A DNA stretch of 64,000 nucleotides from JADGNZ01 sp963715895 (GCA_963715895.1 OY970284.1:1240001-1304000); one strand, 5' to 3'; numbered from the stretch's first letter, positions 17,389-26,641 are shown. Made by a program: numbers and translations. Notes: generated by a model from the sequence alone, not told the origin.

Positions 17389-18614
17389 GCGGCTCCTCCA
17401 TCGAGAGGCGACTCTTGTCGCGCGGCGATCGGAAAGATCCAGCAGGCACCGCGCTGGAATGCGCTCTCGCCCGCCCCTTCGATCGGCCTGGCGTCGCGCA
17501 GGAGGTGAACGACAGAGATCACGCTTCGCGGCTGTAGCCAGGCGGAGACGATGTCGGCAACCGGCAATTTCCCGCGGGGGAGCGACCGGAACGCGGTGAC
17601 GACGGCGTGGAAGTGTCCGTGGTATTCGTCGCTGACCGGCCGGAGGAACGGTGCCAGCGATGCGGAGGGCGATGCCGATGCCAGTCCGACGACGAGGGAG
17701 CTGAAGCGCGCGAATTCCCGCTCGGGCGTGAACGACAACCATTCGCGCACGGCAGGAAAATCAAAAGGTATGGCTCCGCCCGGCGCCGGCGAGCGCCGCA
17801 AGCGCGCGCATACGAGACCGGTGATGTCCGCGGCCATGACCATTCCGACCGTCGGCGTACCGGCCAGCGAAACGGAGGCGCGCACGATGTCGCTCAACGG
17901 AACGCCCGCGTCTGGCGCATTCGCCTCGAAGCGCAACTGGTAACTCGGCGAGCCCCGAAATGTGATGGCATGCAAAGCCTGAATCGTCGGAACGAGGCCC
18001 ATGGCCGTACTGACCATGTAATCGGGCGTGGCCGTGCCGTCGGTTGGCATGAATGCGGCGCCGCCGGCGGCGCTGACAAATTCGCCGAAGAGGTCGCGGC
18101 ACTCTTCCTGGTTTGCGCCGAGCGCTCCCACGCCGAGCGCGAAGACGTCCCGGTAGATAGAGATCGGTGTGGCCTGCGCCTGCAGGTCCGGATTGCCGAT
18201 CACGGAGCACACGGACCTTTTCCCGTCGAGCACGCGGCTCTCGTACGTCGCGCTCTCGGACTCGAGCGGCAGTGGAATGGACAGCGTCTTTCGCTGCGAC
18301 CGGCCCGTGCCCGCGCCTGCGACGAGGAGCTCGACGAAGCCCATGAGCCGGAGTGTGCTGCGCGCCCGCTCCGAGGCCGCGGAAATCTCCAGTGACCCCT
18401 GGAGGGCCATGGCATCGCGATGGTGCTTCAGCAGAATGGCGGCGCCGGCCGAGCTGAGATAGGTCACGCCTGAGAAATCCAGCCGCACGTGCCTCGCACC
18501 TTCCCGTCCGGCTTCGTAAAGCACGTCATCGAGCGACTGCGACCAATGGTTGTCCAGACGGCCGATGAGCCGAAGGTGAACGACGCCTCCGGACCGCGTT
18601 TTAACGATTTCCAC
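17385..18614 (-). CDS. STAS-domain protein embedded in an ABC importer operon
   Basis: A 409-residue cytosolic protein. Residues about 1-95 look like a STAS domain of the anti-sigma-factor-antagonist type: VVHLRLIGRLDN, HVRLDFSGVTYLSSAGAAIL (the Ser after YLS is the usual phosphorylation position) and LRLMGFVELL. The remaining 300 residues, including GNPDLQAQATPISIYRDVFA and YHGHFHAVVTAFR, are not a family I can name; there is no membrane segment. The start GTG at 18614 follows GGAGG by five bases and overlaps the binding-protein gene by 14 nt; its stop overlaps the permease start. The coupling suggests it regulates or senses the transporter. Confidence 0.75.
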   Translation of the reverse strand: MEIVKTRSGGVVHLRLIGRLDNHWSQSLDDVLYEAGREGARHVRLDFSGVTYLSSAGAAILLKHHRDAMALQGSLEISAASERARSTLRLMGFVELLVAGAGTGRSQRKTLSIPLPLESESATYESRVLDGKRSVCSVIGNPDLQAQATPISIYRDVFALGVGALGANQEECRDLFGEFVSAAGGAAFMPTDGTATPDYMVSTAMGLVPTIQALHAITFRGSPSYQLRFEANAPDAGVPLSDIVRASVSLAGTPTVGMVMAADITGLVCARLRRSPAPGGAIPFDFPAVREWLSFTPEREFARFSSLVVGLASASPSASLAPFLRPVSDEYHGHFHAVVTAFRSLPRGKLPVADIVSAWLQPRSVISVVHLLRDARPIEGAGESAFQRGACWIFPIAARQESPLDGGAA

Positions 18615-19632
18615 CGGCACCTCCGATGACGGCCGCCGCCGATCGCACGAGCGCTGGCGGCAGGGAGATGTCCAGCGCGCGCGCGGCATCGAGGTTGACG
18701 ATTAAGCTGGTCTTTCCGAAATCCTCCAGCGGAATCTTCGCCGGATCCTCCCCTCGGATGATCCGCGCCGCGAGATGTGCGGCGTGGCGGCCGCTGTCGC
18801 GATAGTCGCGGGCCACCACCACCATGGCCCCGCCGATGGCCTGCGATTTCTGGAACGCGAAGACCGGAATGTGCGCGCGCCGCGCCGCTTCGCTGATGCT
18901 TCCGAACGCCGAGGCGGTCAGGTTTCCGGGAATCTGAAGCACGGCATCGATGTCGCGCGACATCAGCGCCGCGGAGGCGTCTGGAACGTCGGTCGCGGTC
19001 TCCGCCGGGACGTACTCGATCTCGAATCCGGCCCGTTTCGCCGATTCGTCGAGCGCGATCTTGGCGTTGACCATGTTCGTTTCCGCGGGGCAGTAGAGCG
19101 TGCCCAATCGCCGGATGGCAGGGAAGTGTGTCTTCAGAAGGGTCAGGGCCTCGTCATTCGCCGGAAGCAGGCTGACGCCGGTGACATTCGGGGCGTGATC
19201 GGTATTGCTCTTCCCCGCTCCCGCTTTCAGGCCCGACGAGACGTAGTTGTAGACCACCGGGACGTTCTGGGCCCGGCGCAGCGCCGCCTGAAGCGTCGGC
19301 GTGGAGAAGGTGATGAGCATGTCCGCACGCGCGGTGATGGCGGCGTCGACGAGCGCCGACACGGTGGCCATGTCACCCTGCGCGTTCAGGATCTCCACCT
19401 GGTAGTCGCGCCCATCCACCAGGCCCGACTCCGCCAGCCCTTCCAGCACCCCGGCCTGGGCGTCCTTGACGTCGATGACGTCGTTGTACTGGACGAAGTA
19501 GAGCTTCCACTTGTGATTCGCGGTCCTGACACGCGTCCGCTCGCGATGCTGCAGGTCGGCAAGCAACAGGATCGCCGACGCGGCAATGACCACGGCGAAG
19601 CCAAACGCAGTTCTGCGGAGGGCGCTGGACAC
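18601..19632 (-). CDS. ABC transporter substrate-binding protein (ABC_sub_bind/TrpX-like)
   Basis: A 343-residue protein with one N-terminal hydrophobic segment (FAVVIAASAILLLADL) acting as a signal or anchor; no lipobox Cys is present. The mature part matches the ABC_sub_bind family: YNDVIDVKDAQAGVLEGLAE, ADMLITFSTPTLQAAL, VYNYVSSGLKAG, NVTGVSLLP and IPVFAFQKSQAIGGAMVVVA. Members bind small amino-acid-like ligands; TrpX binds tryptophan. The start is a GTG at 19632. It is the first gene of the importer operon and overlaps the STAS gene by 14 nt. Confidence 0.88.
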   Translation of the reverse strand: MSSALRRTAFGFAVVIAASAILLLADLQHRERTRVRTANHKWKLYFVQYNDVIDVKDAQAGVLEGLAESGLVDGRDYQVEILNAQGDMATVSALVDAAITARADMLITFSTPTLQAALRRAQNVPVVYNYVSSGLKAGAGKSNTDHAPNVTGVSLLPANDEALTLLKTHFPAIRRLGTLYCPAETNMVNAKIALDESAKRAGFEIEYVPAETATDVPDASAALMSRDIDAVLQIPGNLTASAFGSISEAARRAHIPVFAFQKSQAIGGAMVVVARDYRDSGRHAAHLAARIIRGEDPAKIPLEDFGKTSLIVNLDAARALDISLPPALVRSAAAVIGGAGGNR

Positions 19633-19726
19633 GGAACGGCGCGTATCGTCTCCGCGGGGGGAGACGGTGTCAAGGTGAGAGGTACGATAAACTGCGGGTC
19701 AGCTTTGAAACGAAGGAGTGCCGCAA

Positions 19727-20680
19727 ATGATCGCTTGCAAACGCCTGACGAGCTTCTCGATCGCAGCCTTTTTGATCCTCGTGGGTGCGACGTTCGCAAC
19801 CGCGCAACAACCGCAGGCGCAGTACAAGCCGCTCTATCCCAGCCAGAAAGCCAGCGTCATGCAGACGATCGGCGTCACCGACGTGACGATCACCTACTCG
19901 CGTCCGGCGATCAAAGGCCGCACCATCTTTGCCGATGCTCCTCCCTCGATGGAGACGCGCGCGAAGGGCGACGCCACGCTCGACAATCAGAATGAGCGAA
20001 AGCCCGGCGAGCCGATCGTTCCGTACAACCATGTCTGGCGCGCCGGCGCGAATGACGCCACGGTGTTTCAGGTCACCGACGACGTCCTGATCAACGGTCA
20101 ACCGCTGAAGGCCGGCACCTACAGCCTGGAAGCGATTCCCGGCAAAGATGACTGGACGATCATCTTCAATAACGATTCCGGACAGTGGGGCGCGTTCACA
20201 TACGACCCGAAGAAGGACGCGCTCCGCGTGAAGGCGAAGCCGAAAGCGGTTCAGGAGAGCCAGGAGCTGCTGGCGTACAACTTCGATCCGGTGACGGCGA
20301 ATACGGCCACGGTGAATTTACGCTGGGAGAAGGTGAGCGTGCCGTTCACCGTCGAAGTGAAAGACGTGAAAGCGGTGTGGCGCGCCAGGACCGACGCGCT
20401 GATCGCTGCAAATCCGGCGAACGAAGTCTTTCCCCTCCAGGCGGCGAATACGTACGCCAACGACAAGAATTGGGACGAGGCGCTGAAGTACGTCGATCAG
20501 TCGATCAAGACCAAGCCTACGTTTCGAAATCTTTCTGCCAAAGCCAACATCCTGCGGAACGCGGGCAGAAATGACGAAGCGCTTGCCGCCGCCGATCAGG
20601 CCATCGCCAAAGGCAAAGCCGATAGCGTTGACACGACGGCGTTCGAGAAGCGTGTAGCCGGGTGGAAGAGCGGGACGTAA
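19727..20680 (+). CDS. DUF2911 secreted protein with C-terminal TPR-like repeat
   Basis: A 317-residue exported protein: signal peptide (AAFLILVGATFATAQ), DUF2911 domain from about residue 40 to 190 (TYSRPAIKGRTIFA, VPYNHVWRAGANDATVF, LKAGTYSLEAIPG, WTIIFN), then a helical C-terminus with TPR-type spacing (YANDKNWDEALKYVDQSI, AGRNDEALAAADQAI). DUF2911 is common in Acidobacteriota and Bacteroidota and has no assigned activity. AAGGAG at 19713 places the start at the ATG 19727. It diverges from the ABC operon. A GCCGGC repeat element begins right after its stop. Confidence 0.88.
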   Translation: MIACKRLTSFSIAAFLILVGATFATAQQPQAQYKPLYPSQKASVMQTIGVTDVTITYSRPAIKGRTIFADAPPSMETRAKGDATLDNQNERKPGEPIVPYNHVWRAGANDATVFQVTDDVLINGQPLKAGTYSLEAIPGKDDWTIIFNNDSGQWGAFTYDPKKDALRVKAKPKAVQESQELLAYNFDPVTANTATVNLRWEKVSVPFTVEVKDVKAVWRARTDALIAANPANEVFPLQAANTYANDKNWDEALKYVDQSIKTKPTFRNLSAKANILRNAGRNDEALAAADQAIAKGKADSVDTTAFEKRVAGWKSGT

Positions 20681-20730
20681 GCCGGCACGGCCGGCGGCGC
20701 TGGTTGCCCGAGGCTCGGCCACCATCTCCG
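20681..20730 (-). repeat. GCCGGC-type intergenic element, copy 2 (inverted)
   Basis: GCCGGCACGGCCGGC, then GGCGCTGGTTGCCCGAGGC, then TCGGCCACCATC: the reverse complement of copies 1 and 3. It abuts the stop codon of the DUF2911 gene and could act as a terminator or REP-like element. Confidence 0.75.
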
Positions 20731-20759
20731 ATGATCGAGCACGAAGGAGACCGACAAAC

Positions 20760-21237
20760 ATGAAGCCAAAGAACACGCTTTGCCTCTGGTTCGACCACGA
20801 CGCGGCTGAGGCGGCGCGCTTCTACGCCGCCACCTTCCCGGATAGCGATGTGACCTCTGTTCACCAGGCGCCTGGAGACTACCCGGGCGGCAAAAAGGGC
20901 GATGTACTGACCGTGGAGTTCACCGTTGTAGGCATTCCCTGTCTCGGTCTCAACGGCGGCCCGATGTTCAAGCACAGCGAGGCCTTTTCGTTCCAGATCG
21001 CGACGGACGATCAGGAGGAGACGGCTCGTTACTGGAATGCGATCGTCAACAACGGGGGGCAGGAAAGCCAATGTGGTTGGTGCAAGGACCGCTGGGGCCT
21101 CTCCTGGCAGGATCACCCCGCGCGCGCTGACCGACGCGCTCGCGGCTGGTGGCGATGAAGCAAGGCGTGCCTTCGAAGCGATGATGCCGATGAAGAAGAT
21201 CGACATCGCCACCATCGAGGCAGCGCGGCGGGGGTGA
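20760..21237 (+). pseudogene. PhnB-like VOC-family gene with a one-base frameshift
   Basis: The first frame (20760-21158) encodes a PhnB/3-demethylubiquinone-methyltransferase-like VOC protein: LCLWFDHDAAEAARFYAATF, VEFTVVGIPCLGLNGGP, FSFQIATDDQEETARYWNAI, CGWCKDRWGLSWQ. After GLSWQ the family normally continues I-T-P-R, and this is found in the next frame (ITPRALTDALAAGGDEARRA, ending at 21237). One extra G at 21110-21111 explains it. With that base removed the gene is intact at about 158 residues, the usual length. It may be a sequencing error or a recent mutation. RBS AAGGAG at 20743. Confidence 0.8.
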
Positions 21238-21286
21238 CGTGAGTCGGTAGGGCTCGGGTTTTGCCTCAAACCACAGGAAGCTTCGT

Positions 21287-22186
21287 TTACCGTCGCCATA
21301 TCTGCCACCACCGGCGGGATACTTCCCGGGAGGAATCGGCCTGCGTCGCAGGGCGTCCGGTAACATGATGAACCGACCCCTCTTCGTCCAGAAAATAGGG
21401 GACGCCTGGATCAAAGGGAGTCAGCTCCAAGCGTGTATCGAGTCGCTGATATTTCGCGATCATGGCCGAATCGATGGCCGATGCCCGTGCATAACCACCC
21501 ATGGAAACGATTCGGGAAGCGTTCACTTGAAATTGAGCCTCGGAAAGCGCCGCCTCGAGCGCGCGCATGTTCGGTGCAAAGCAGTTCGTGTAGTCACCAT
21601 TCAATGTATCGCCGGGATAGGCTTGCCACAGCGGAATCGTCGCCAGCGCTGGGTTTAAGGCGTTCAACGTCGTGACGGATCCATCCGGCAGAAGCACATA
21701 CTCGTCGATGAGCATCGTGCCGACAAAGAGTTGTGCGCCCGGTTTCATTACAGATCGGATCGCATCCAGCGCGGCCAACGGCTTGCGTAAGTGGTACAGA
21801 ACGCCCAGGAACAGCACGATGTCGAACTCCCCGTACTGTTCGGGTGTCAGGTTGTAAACGTTGTCCATCCGGTAGGAGACGTTGCTGCCGAGGATCTGAC
21901 GTGCCGTTGCAAAGCCTGTGTAGGTCTCGGGAACGAAGTCCATCGCCACAACGTCCGCTCCGCGGCGCTCCAACTCAAAGGAAAAGAAACCGTCGGAGCA
22001 GCCGATGTCCAGGGTCCTGGTGCCGCGGAGTGAGGCTGGCAGTCCAAGCTGGTCCAGAATCGGAAGCTTCATTCGATTCGAGTCGTCGCCGGGCGTCACG
22101 ATCCCCGGAGCCAGCTCTATCTCGTGCCACCACCGGCCATGTGCGGCGATGAGCTCGCGGATTACCGCTTCATCCCGGATTCGCAT
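21287..22186 (-). CDS. CmoB-like SAM-dependent methyltransferase (DUF1698-type)
   Basis: A 299-residue methyltransferase. The sequence WWHEIELAPGIVTPGDD near the N-terminus, motif I TLDIGCSDGFFSFELERRGA (about residues 59-78), VVAMDF and FDIVLFLGVLYHLRKPLAAL resemble the CmoB family, whose E. coli member makes the cmo5U modification at tRNA position 34. The C-terminal part differs from E. coli CmoB, so a different carboxymethyl- or methyl-transfer substrate is possible. I chose the ATG at 22186; a TTG at 22210 is the alternative. No CmoA partner is in the window. Confidence 0.75.
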   Translation of the reverse strand: MRIRDEAVIRELIAAHGRWWHEIELAPGIVTPGDDSNRMKLPILDQLGLPASLRGTRTLDIGCSDGFFSFELERRGADVVAMDFVPETYTGFATARQILGSNVSYRMDNVYNLTPEQYGEFDIVLFLGVLYHLRKPLAALDAIRSVMKPGAQLFVGTMLIDEYVLLPDGSVTTLNALNPALATIPLWQAYPGDTLNGDYTNCFAPNMRALEAALSEAQFQVNASRIVSMGGYARASAIDSAMIAKYQRLDTRLELTPFDPGVPYFLDEEGSVHHVTGRPATQADSSREVSRRWWQIWRR

Positions 22187-22384
22187 CGGTATGTTTGGCG
22201 ATCGTCGCAATGAAACCTTATCAGAAGAAAGGATGGCAGAGGCTTGGTCAACCGACTCTGGCGGCCTCGCCGATGGCGGGGAGGATTCGACTGTGTTCGA
22301 ACGGCCGCCCTTGCGCGAGATCAGTATGCGATCCGCACGATGCTTACGTAAGTCGTTGGCGGAATGAAATGAGTGGCGGGACCC

Positions 22385-23008
22385 CTATCGCAGCTTCCTC
22401 GCCACTCCACTCTGCAACGCGGAGCCGAGGATTTCCTGAACTCTCCGGCTGAACGCAGCCGAAACGCGGCTCTGCTCCGCGTTCACATTCTCCTGCATGG
22501 CGTTCACCTTCGCTTGTTCGGCATTCACGTCCGCCTGTTCCGCGTTCACGCCCGACTGCTTCCGGTTGACCATCTCCTGATCGACACCCGAACGCTGCTC
22601 ACTCACCTGGGTCTGCATCGCATTGACATCGCGTTGATGCGCGTTCACGTGCGCCTGCATCTCGTTGACACGTTGTTGTTCGCGATTCACTCCCGATTGC
22701 ATCCGGTTCACGTTCTTCTGCGGCTCCATCGCCCGATCGAGCTCGTCCATGACAGGGGAATCGGTGACGACGTACTCGTGACCATCCTTGCGGAACCAGG
22801 CGAAGCGATCCCCGAATTGGTGACGCAACTCTTCGCTCTGATCCCACGACCCGCTCATCGAGTCTCCATGCACGATGAGGTAGCGGCGGATGACGCCGTC
22901 CGCCGCCTCGGCGCTCCCGGCTTGCCTCGTGGCCGCCGCGACAAACGTCAGCGGCCAAATAAACGCAGCGACGACGACCCACACAGCCGATTTAGCATGT
23001 CGAGACAT
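22385..23008 (-). CDS. Exported protein with VNxxQxx heptad repeats
   Basis: A 207-residue protein: N-terminal signal or anchor (AVWVVVAAFIWPLTFVAA), a short globular part (residues about 35-95, with RYLIVHGDSMSGSW and FAWFRKDGHEYVV), then about 13 heptads from residue 98 to 185 of the form V-N-x-x-Q-x-x (for example VNAEQADVNAEQAKV). The regular Val at one heptad position and Asn/Gln at others predict a polar coiled coil. Tails of this kind are found on some BlaR1/M56-associated proteins, but no peptidase gene is adjacent. The repetitive DNA also opens an antisense frame that is a shadow. Function unknown. Confidence 0.75.
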   Translation of the reverse strand: MSRHAKSAVWVVVAAFIWPLTFVAAATRQAGSAEAADGVIRRYLIVHGDSMSGSWDQSEELRHQFGDRFAWFRKDGHEYVVTDSPVMDELDRAMEPQKNVNRMQSGVNREQQRVNEMQAHVNAHQRDVNAMQTQVSEQRSGVDQEMVNRKQSGVNAEQADVNAEQAKVNAMQENVNAEQSRVSAAFSRRVQEILGSALQSGVARKLR

Positions 23009-23298
23009 TACAACTCCTTTTCCGTGTCCTTCATCGTGGCATCAATCGATGGGCCGCCACTCGTTACAGTCACATGCTTGGACGTCGATCGGGCCGGTTC
23101 CGTTAGTCGCTCCCTTGGGAAACCAGTCTCGGCAGGGAGAACGGCGACGATAGGCAGCGGGGTATCGGACCTCGCTCTCGCGCTGCGTAGCCCTGAAACG
23201 GACGAAGCGAAGGAGGCTGCGCACGAGATCAAACACCTTTCGGCGGGTCGATCGCATCGTTGAAACCACGCCCCAGTACGGTCCGTCGTAGAAGGGTG

Positions 23299-24776
23299 AT
23301 GAAAACTCGTCTGAAGATGCTGTTGCTCGGCCCTCTCTTTCTTTGCGCCGCGACTTCACTCGCGCAGGTTCCTCTGGCGCCGCTCGACGCAGGACACCTC
23401 GCCTCGATCGACGATTTCGTCAAGCACGAAATGGCACGCCAGCGTATCCCCGGTCTCGAGCTCGGGATCTACAGCCGCGGCCGCGTCCTGCTCGCCAAGG
23501 GGTACGGACTGGCCAATGTCGAGCTCAACGTGCCGGCCAAGGCCGAGACACTGATGCAATCCGGCTCCGTCGGCAAGCAGTTTGTCTCTGCCGCCATCAT
23601 GATGCTTGTCGAAGACGGCAAGATCTCTCTCGATGACAGCATCACGAAATACCTCCCCGATGCGCCTGCCGCGTGGAAGCCGATCCTGATCAAGAACCTG
23701 CTGTCGCAACGTCGGGTCTCTCGGAGTACGAGAGCCCCGACCGTACCGGACCGAACGGGCCGTTCAACTTCCGTCTCGATTTCAGCGAAGACGAGTTGGT
23801 GAAGAAGGTCGACGCGCTCCCGATCGAATGGGCGCCGGGCGAGAAATGGGACTATCGCAACACGAACTACCTGCTGCTCGGCATCATCATTCACAAGATC
23901 ACCGGCAAGTCGTATGCGGAGTTCCTCAGCGAGCGCATCTTCAAGCCGCTGGGCATGACGTCCACCCGGCCCATCAGCGACCGCGACATCATTCCCAACC
24001 GCGCCGCCGGCTACGAGGTGGACCGCAATAACGAGCTCAAAAACCAGGAATGGGTCTCGCCAACCTTCAACTCGACCGCCGACGGCACGCTCTATTTCAA
24101 CGTGCTCGACCTAGCCAAGTGGGACGAGGCGCTATACGGAACGAAGCTGCTGAAGCAATCGAGCCTCGACCGGAGCTGGACCGTGTATCCGCTCAACGAC
24201 GGAAAGCCCAACCCGGCGGATTACGGTTTCGGTTGGTTCATCATTGCGCAGAACGGTCACAAGCTCATCGAGCATGGCGGCGGCTGGCAGGGATTCACGT
24301 GCCGGATCTCGCGTTATCCGGACGATGGCCTCACTGTTGTGATCCTCACGAACCTCGAAGCCGGCTACTCCAATCCGCGCGAAATCGGGCACGTGGTCGC
24401 TGGTCTCGTCGATCCCGCGCTGACCGTACCGGAGCTGAAAGCGATCCCGGATGACCATCCGGAGCTGGTTGGGCGGCTCAAGAAGTTTCTGGATGAAATT
24501 GTTGCGGGTACGGACATCCGTCCCGAGATCACGCCGCAGCTGGCGGCTCGTATTACGCCGGACGCGGCGAAGGGCATGCAGCAGCGCATCGGGAAGCTCT
24601 CGCCCGGAGGTACCCTCGCTCTCGTGAAGCGCGTGAAGGGCGCTGAGGGCGAGCCAGAGGGGATCTCCTGGTACCGCCTGAGCAAAGGCGGCGATGCCAT
24701 GCTCCTGGTGTTCGGCGTTGCCGGCGACGGAAAAATCACGACCTTCGTCGCGTTGCCGAATCGCGAGTACGAATGA
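23299..24776 (+). pseudogene. Serine beta-lactamase-family hydrolase with a one-base frameshift
   Basis: Two frames together encode a class C beta-lactamase-type serine hydrolase of about 490 residues. The first (from 23299) has a signal peptide (LLLGPLFLCAATSLAQ) and the catalytic S-x-x-K in SGSVGKQF. It breaks at 23707-23708, where ILIKNLLS should run into HTSGL; reading on in the other frame gives SGLSEYESPDRTGPNG, then the Y-x-N motif in WDYRNTNY and the HGGGWQGF motif, ending at 24776. One missing base (CAC read as CA) explains the break. Such proteins are periplasmic peptidases or esterases. Error versus real mutation cannot be decided here. Confidence 0.82.
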
Positions 24777-24853
24777 ACTCACAACCCATCGCTTGCGTGG
24801 AACGACACGAACAATGCAGCATCACCACGCGGCAGCAGCAGGAGAAAAACCGC

Positions 24854-24927
24854 TGGCTGGGAGACAGGGAGTCGAACCCCGATTGAGCGGTTCAGAGCCG
24901 CTTGTCCTACCATTGAACGATCTCCCA
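24854..24927 (-). tRNA. tRNA-Gln (CTG anticodon)
   Basis: On the minus strand the acceptor TGGGAGA pairs with TCTCCCA, followed by G and an encoded CCA (24854-24856). The T-loop is GTTCGACTC-like. The anticodon arm GCGG-CTCTGAA-CCGC gives anticodon CTG. The 5' T is typical of tRNA-Gln. Confidence 0.93.
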
Positions 24928-25049
24928 GGATTGCGGCAGGGCGTGGATGCTACACGGCGCGAAACGCATCGGTCAACATCCTCATTCCGCCCGCCGCCGG
25001 CCGGCCTTCCCTCCGTTTCGTGCGACAATCGACGGGCGAGGATGAGATC

Positions 25050-25379
25050 GTGTTACCCGAAGTTTTCGAGTGTCCGCAGTGCCAGCGGCAGTTTGTCTTC
25101 GAGCTCGTCGAGAATACCGACGACCGCTCGATCTACTGCCCGCAGTGCAAGCGATACCTCGGCGAGAAGGATCTCAACTTCATCCTCATCTCCGAGATCG
25201 AAGAGCTGACCGAGCGCCTTCGCTTCGAGCGCGAACGCCTCGAAAAGGACGAAGCGCTCTACGCCATGTCCGACTGCGACGCCGAGCTGAAACTCTACGG
25301 TAACGAGGTCCACAAGGTCGTTCATATCCTGCGCAAGGCGGTCGCTGAGCTGGAGGCGCTGAAGGAGCAGTATCGGTAA
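25050..25379 (+). CDS. Small zinc-ribbon plus coiled-coil protein
   Basis: About 109 residues. Two C-x-x-C pairs (FECPQCQRQF and YCPQCKRY) 23 residues apart form a likely zinc ribbon, followed by a charged helix from about residue 50 to the end (SEIEELTERLRFERERLEKD, HILRKAVAELEALKEQYR), probably a coiled coil. I prefer the GTG at 25050 (VLPEVFECP), which has GAGGATGAG before it; the frame is open back to 25020. Unknown function; nucleic-acid or protein binding is possible. It ends beside a CGGTTRT heptamer block. Confidence 0.65.
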   Translation: MLPEVFECPQCQRQFVFELVENTDDRSIYCPQCKRYLGEKDLNFILISEIEELTERLRFERERLEKDEALYAMSDCDAELKLYGNEVHKVVHILRKAVAELEALKEQYR

Positions 25380-25390
25380 CTGCGCTGGCG

Positions 25391-25419
25391 CGCGTTGTCG
25401 GTTTTCGGTTGTCGGTTTG
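25391..25419 (+). repeat. CGGTTRT heptamer block (short)
   Basis: GTTGT-CGGTTTT-CGGTTGT-CGGTTTG lies in the 46-bp gap between two convergent genes. It belongs to the same heptamer family as the hairpins at 30081-30343, 32101-32190 and 32590-32690 and the block in thrC, but here only one arm is present. Confidence 0.7.
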
Positions 25420-25425
25420 GCCTAC

Positions 25426-26580
25426 CTACCAGGCCATGACCACGTGTTTGGCCAGGTAGTACCAGAGGTCGGCCGTCACCAGTAGCGTGAACCAGCGCGC
25501 GGGAGTCGACGAGGGGATGATCAGGGTGGCGCTGACGAGGAAGAGGTCGGCGAAGATGCGCAGGAAGCCGTAGTCCTCCATCCAGATCGTGTGCGGCAGG
25601 ATGGCGAACAAGGCCAGGTAGCCGGGCCAGGCCAGCCGCCACTCCAGCGGTGCCCGCGACCGCCGCCACACCAGCACGATGGTGACGACGACGGCGGCCA
25701 GAAAGAGACTCTCGAGGAAGTAGAGACGTTGCAGATGATCGCGACGCTCGGCGGCCGCGGCGAGGAAGCGGGCGAATTCGACGAACGGCGTAGAGCGATC
25801 CGGCGCTCCGGCGCGCAACGGGGTCACACCCCATTGCACGGCCAGCACGATCTGCCAGAAGACATAAACGGCGATCGGGAGCGCGAATGCGATCACACCG
25901 ATGCGGCGCTCGCGGTGCAGCAGCCGCTCGATCAGCCAGGCCGCGGCCAGTGCGACGGCCAGCAGCAGCGTCGTTTCGCGCGTCAGCACAGCGCACGTGA
26001 GGAGCACGGCCGCCGTCGTGTTTCGCCGGGAGGCAAGCGCCCAGATCGCTCCCATGGCGAACGACGCCGCGACGATCTCGGCCAGATCGCGTGAGAAGGT
26101 CAGCACGAAGCCTGGGTAGAGCGGCACGATCACACCCCACAGCGCGTGCACTCCGAACTTCTTCGCGAACGCTCCGGCGAAGGCCGCCATCGCCGCGGCG
26201 GCGAGGATGTTCACGGCGACCAGCAGCGCCGGAACCCACGCGGCGTGGCCGAGGGACAGCATCCAGACGATGAGCGGATAGCCGATGCGTTGCTGGCGGT
26301 AGGCAGGATTGTCGAGCCGGATCCCGTGGGCCGTCCGCACGCGCGTGAAGGGGTTGAGGGCCAGGCGGTAGAACGTCAGGCCGTCGTAGCCGCCGATGTT
26401 CGGAATCACCGTCAGCCCCGCGGGCACCTTCGACGCGTCGACGTTCTCCCCGCCGGCGATGACGAACAGGGAAACGTCGCCGTGGCGGGTGCCGAGCAGT
26501 TGAACGAAGAAGACGATGTAGCAGATGGCGATGACGATCGCCGGGACGAGTGGCGAGCCGATCCATGTCCGCTCCTTCAT
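25426..26580 (-). CDS. Polytopic membrane protein, probable surface-glycan family
   Basis: A 384-residue protein with about nine or ten transmembrane helices. The segment IGGYDGLTFYRLALNPFTR followed by AYRQQRIGYPLIVWML resembles a family of cell-surface glycopolymer or GT39/GT87-like membrane proteins in which the Y-D-G and R-I-x-Y-P motifs lie in the first periplasmic loop. LTFSRDLAEIVAASF and LTRETTLLL are further conserved-looking parts. I chose the ATG at 26580. It diverges from the ECF sigma factor gene (62-bp gap). A glycosyl-transfer role is only suggested by the motifs. Confidence 0.65.
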   Translation of the reverse strand: MKERTWIGSPLVPAIVIAICYIVFFVQLLGTRHGDVSLFVIAGGENVDASKVPAGLTVIPNIGGYDGLTFYRLALNPFTRVRTAHGIRLDNPAYRQQRIGYPLIVWMLSLGHAAWVPALLVAVNILAAAAMAAFAGAFAKKFGVHALWGVIVPLYPGFVLTFSRDLAEIVAASFAMGAIWALASRRNTTAAVLLTCAVLTRETTLLLAVALAAAWLIERLLHRERRIGVIAFALPIAVYVFWQIVLAVQWGVTPLRAGAPDRSTPFVEFARFLAAAAERRDHLQRLYFLESLFLAAVVVTIVLVWRRSRAPLEWRLAWPGYLALFAILPHTIWMEDYGFLRIFADLFLVSATLIIPSSTPARWFTLLVTADLWYYLAKHVVMAW

Positions 26581-26641
26581 GGGCGCGATTATCGCCGCGG
26601 ACCGTAACTTTTCGCCCCCTCGGCGGTTTAATGAGCGATTC

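Noticed and set aside
22373..23263. Plus-strand frame opposite the heptad-repeat protein, with HVRLHLV-like repeats
   Set aside because: It is an antisense shadow of the 21-bp codon periodicity of the real gene; the minus-strand frame has a signal peptide and heptads.
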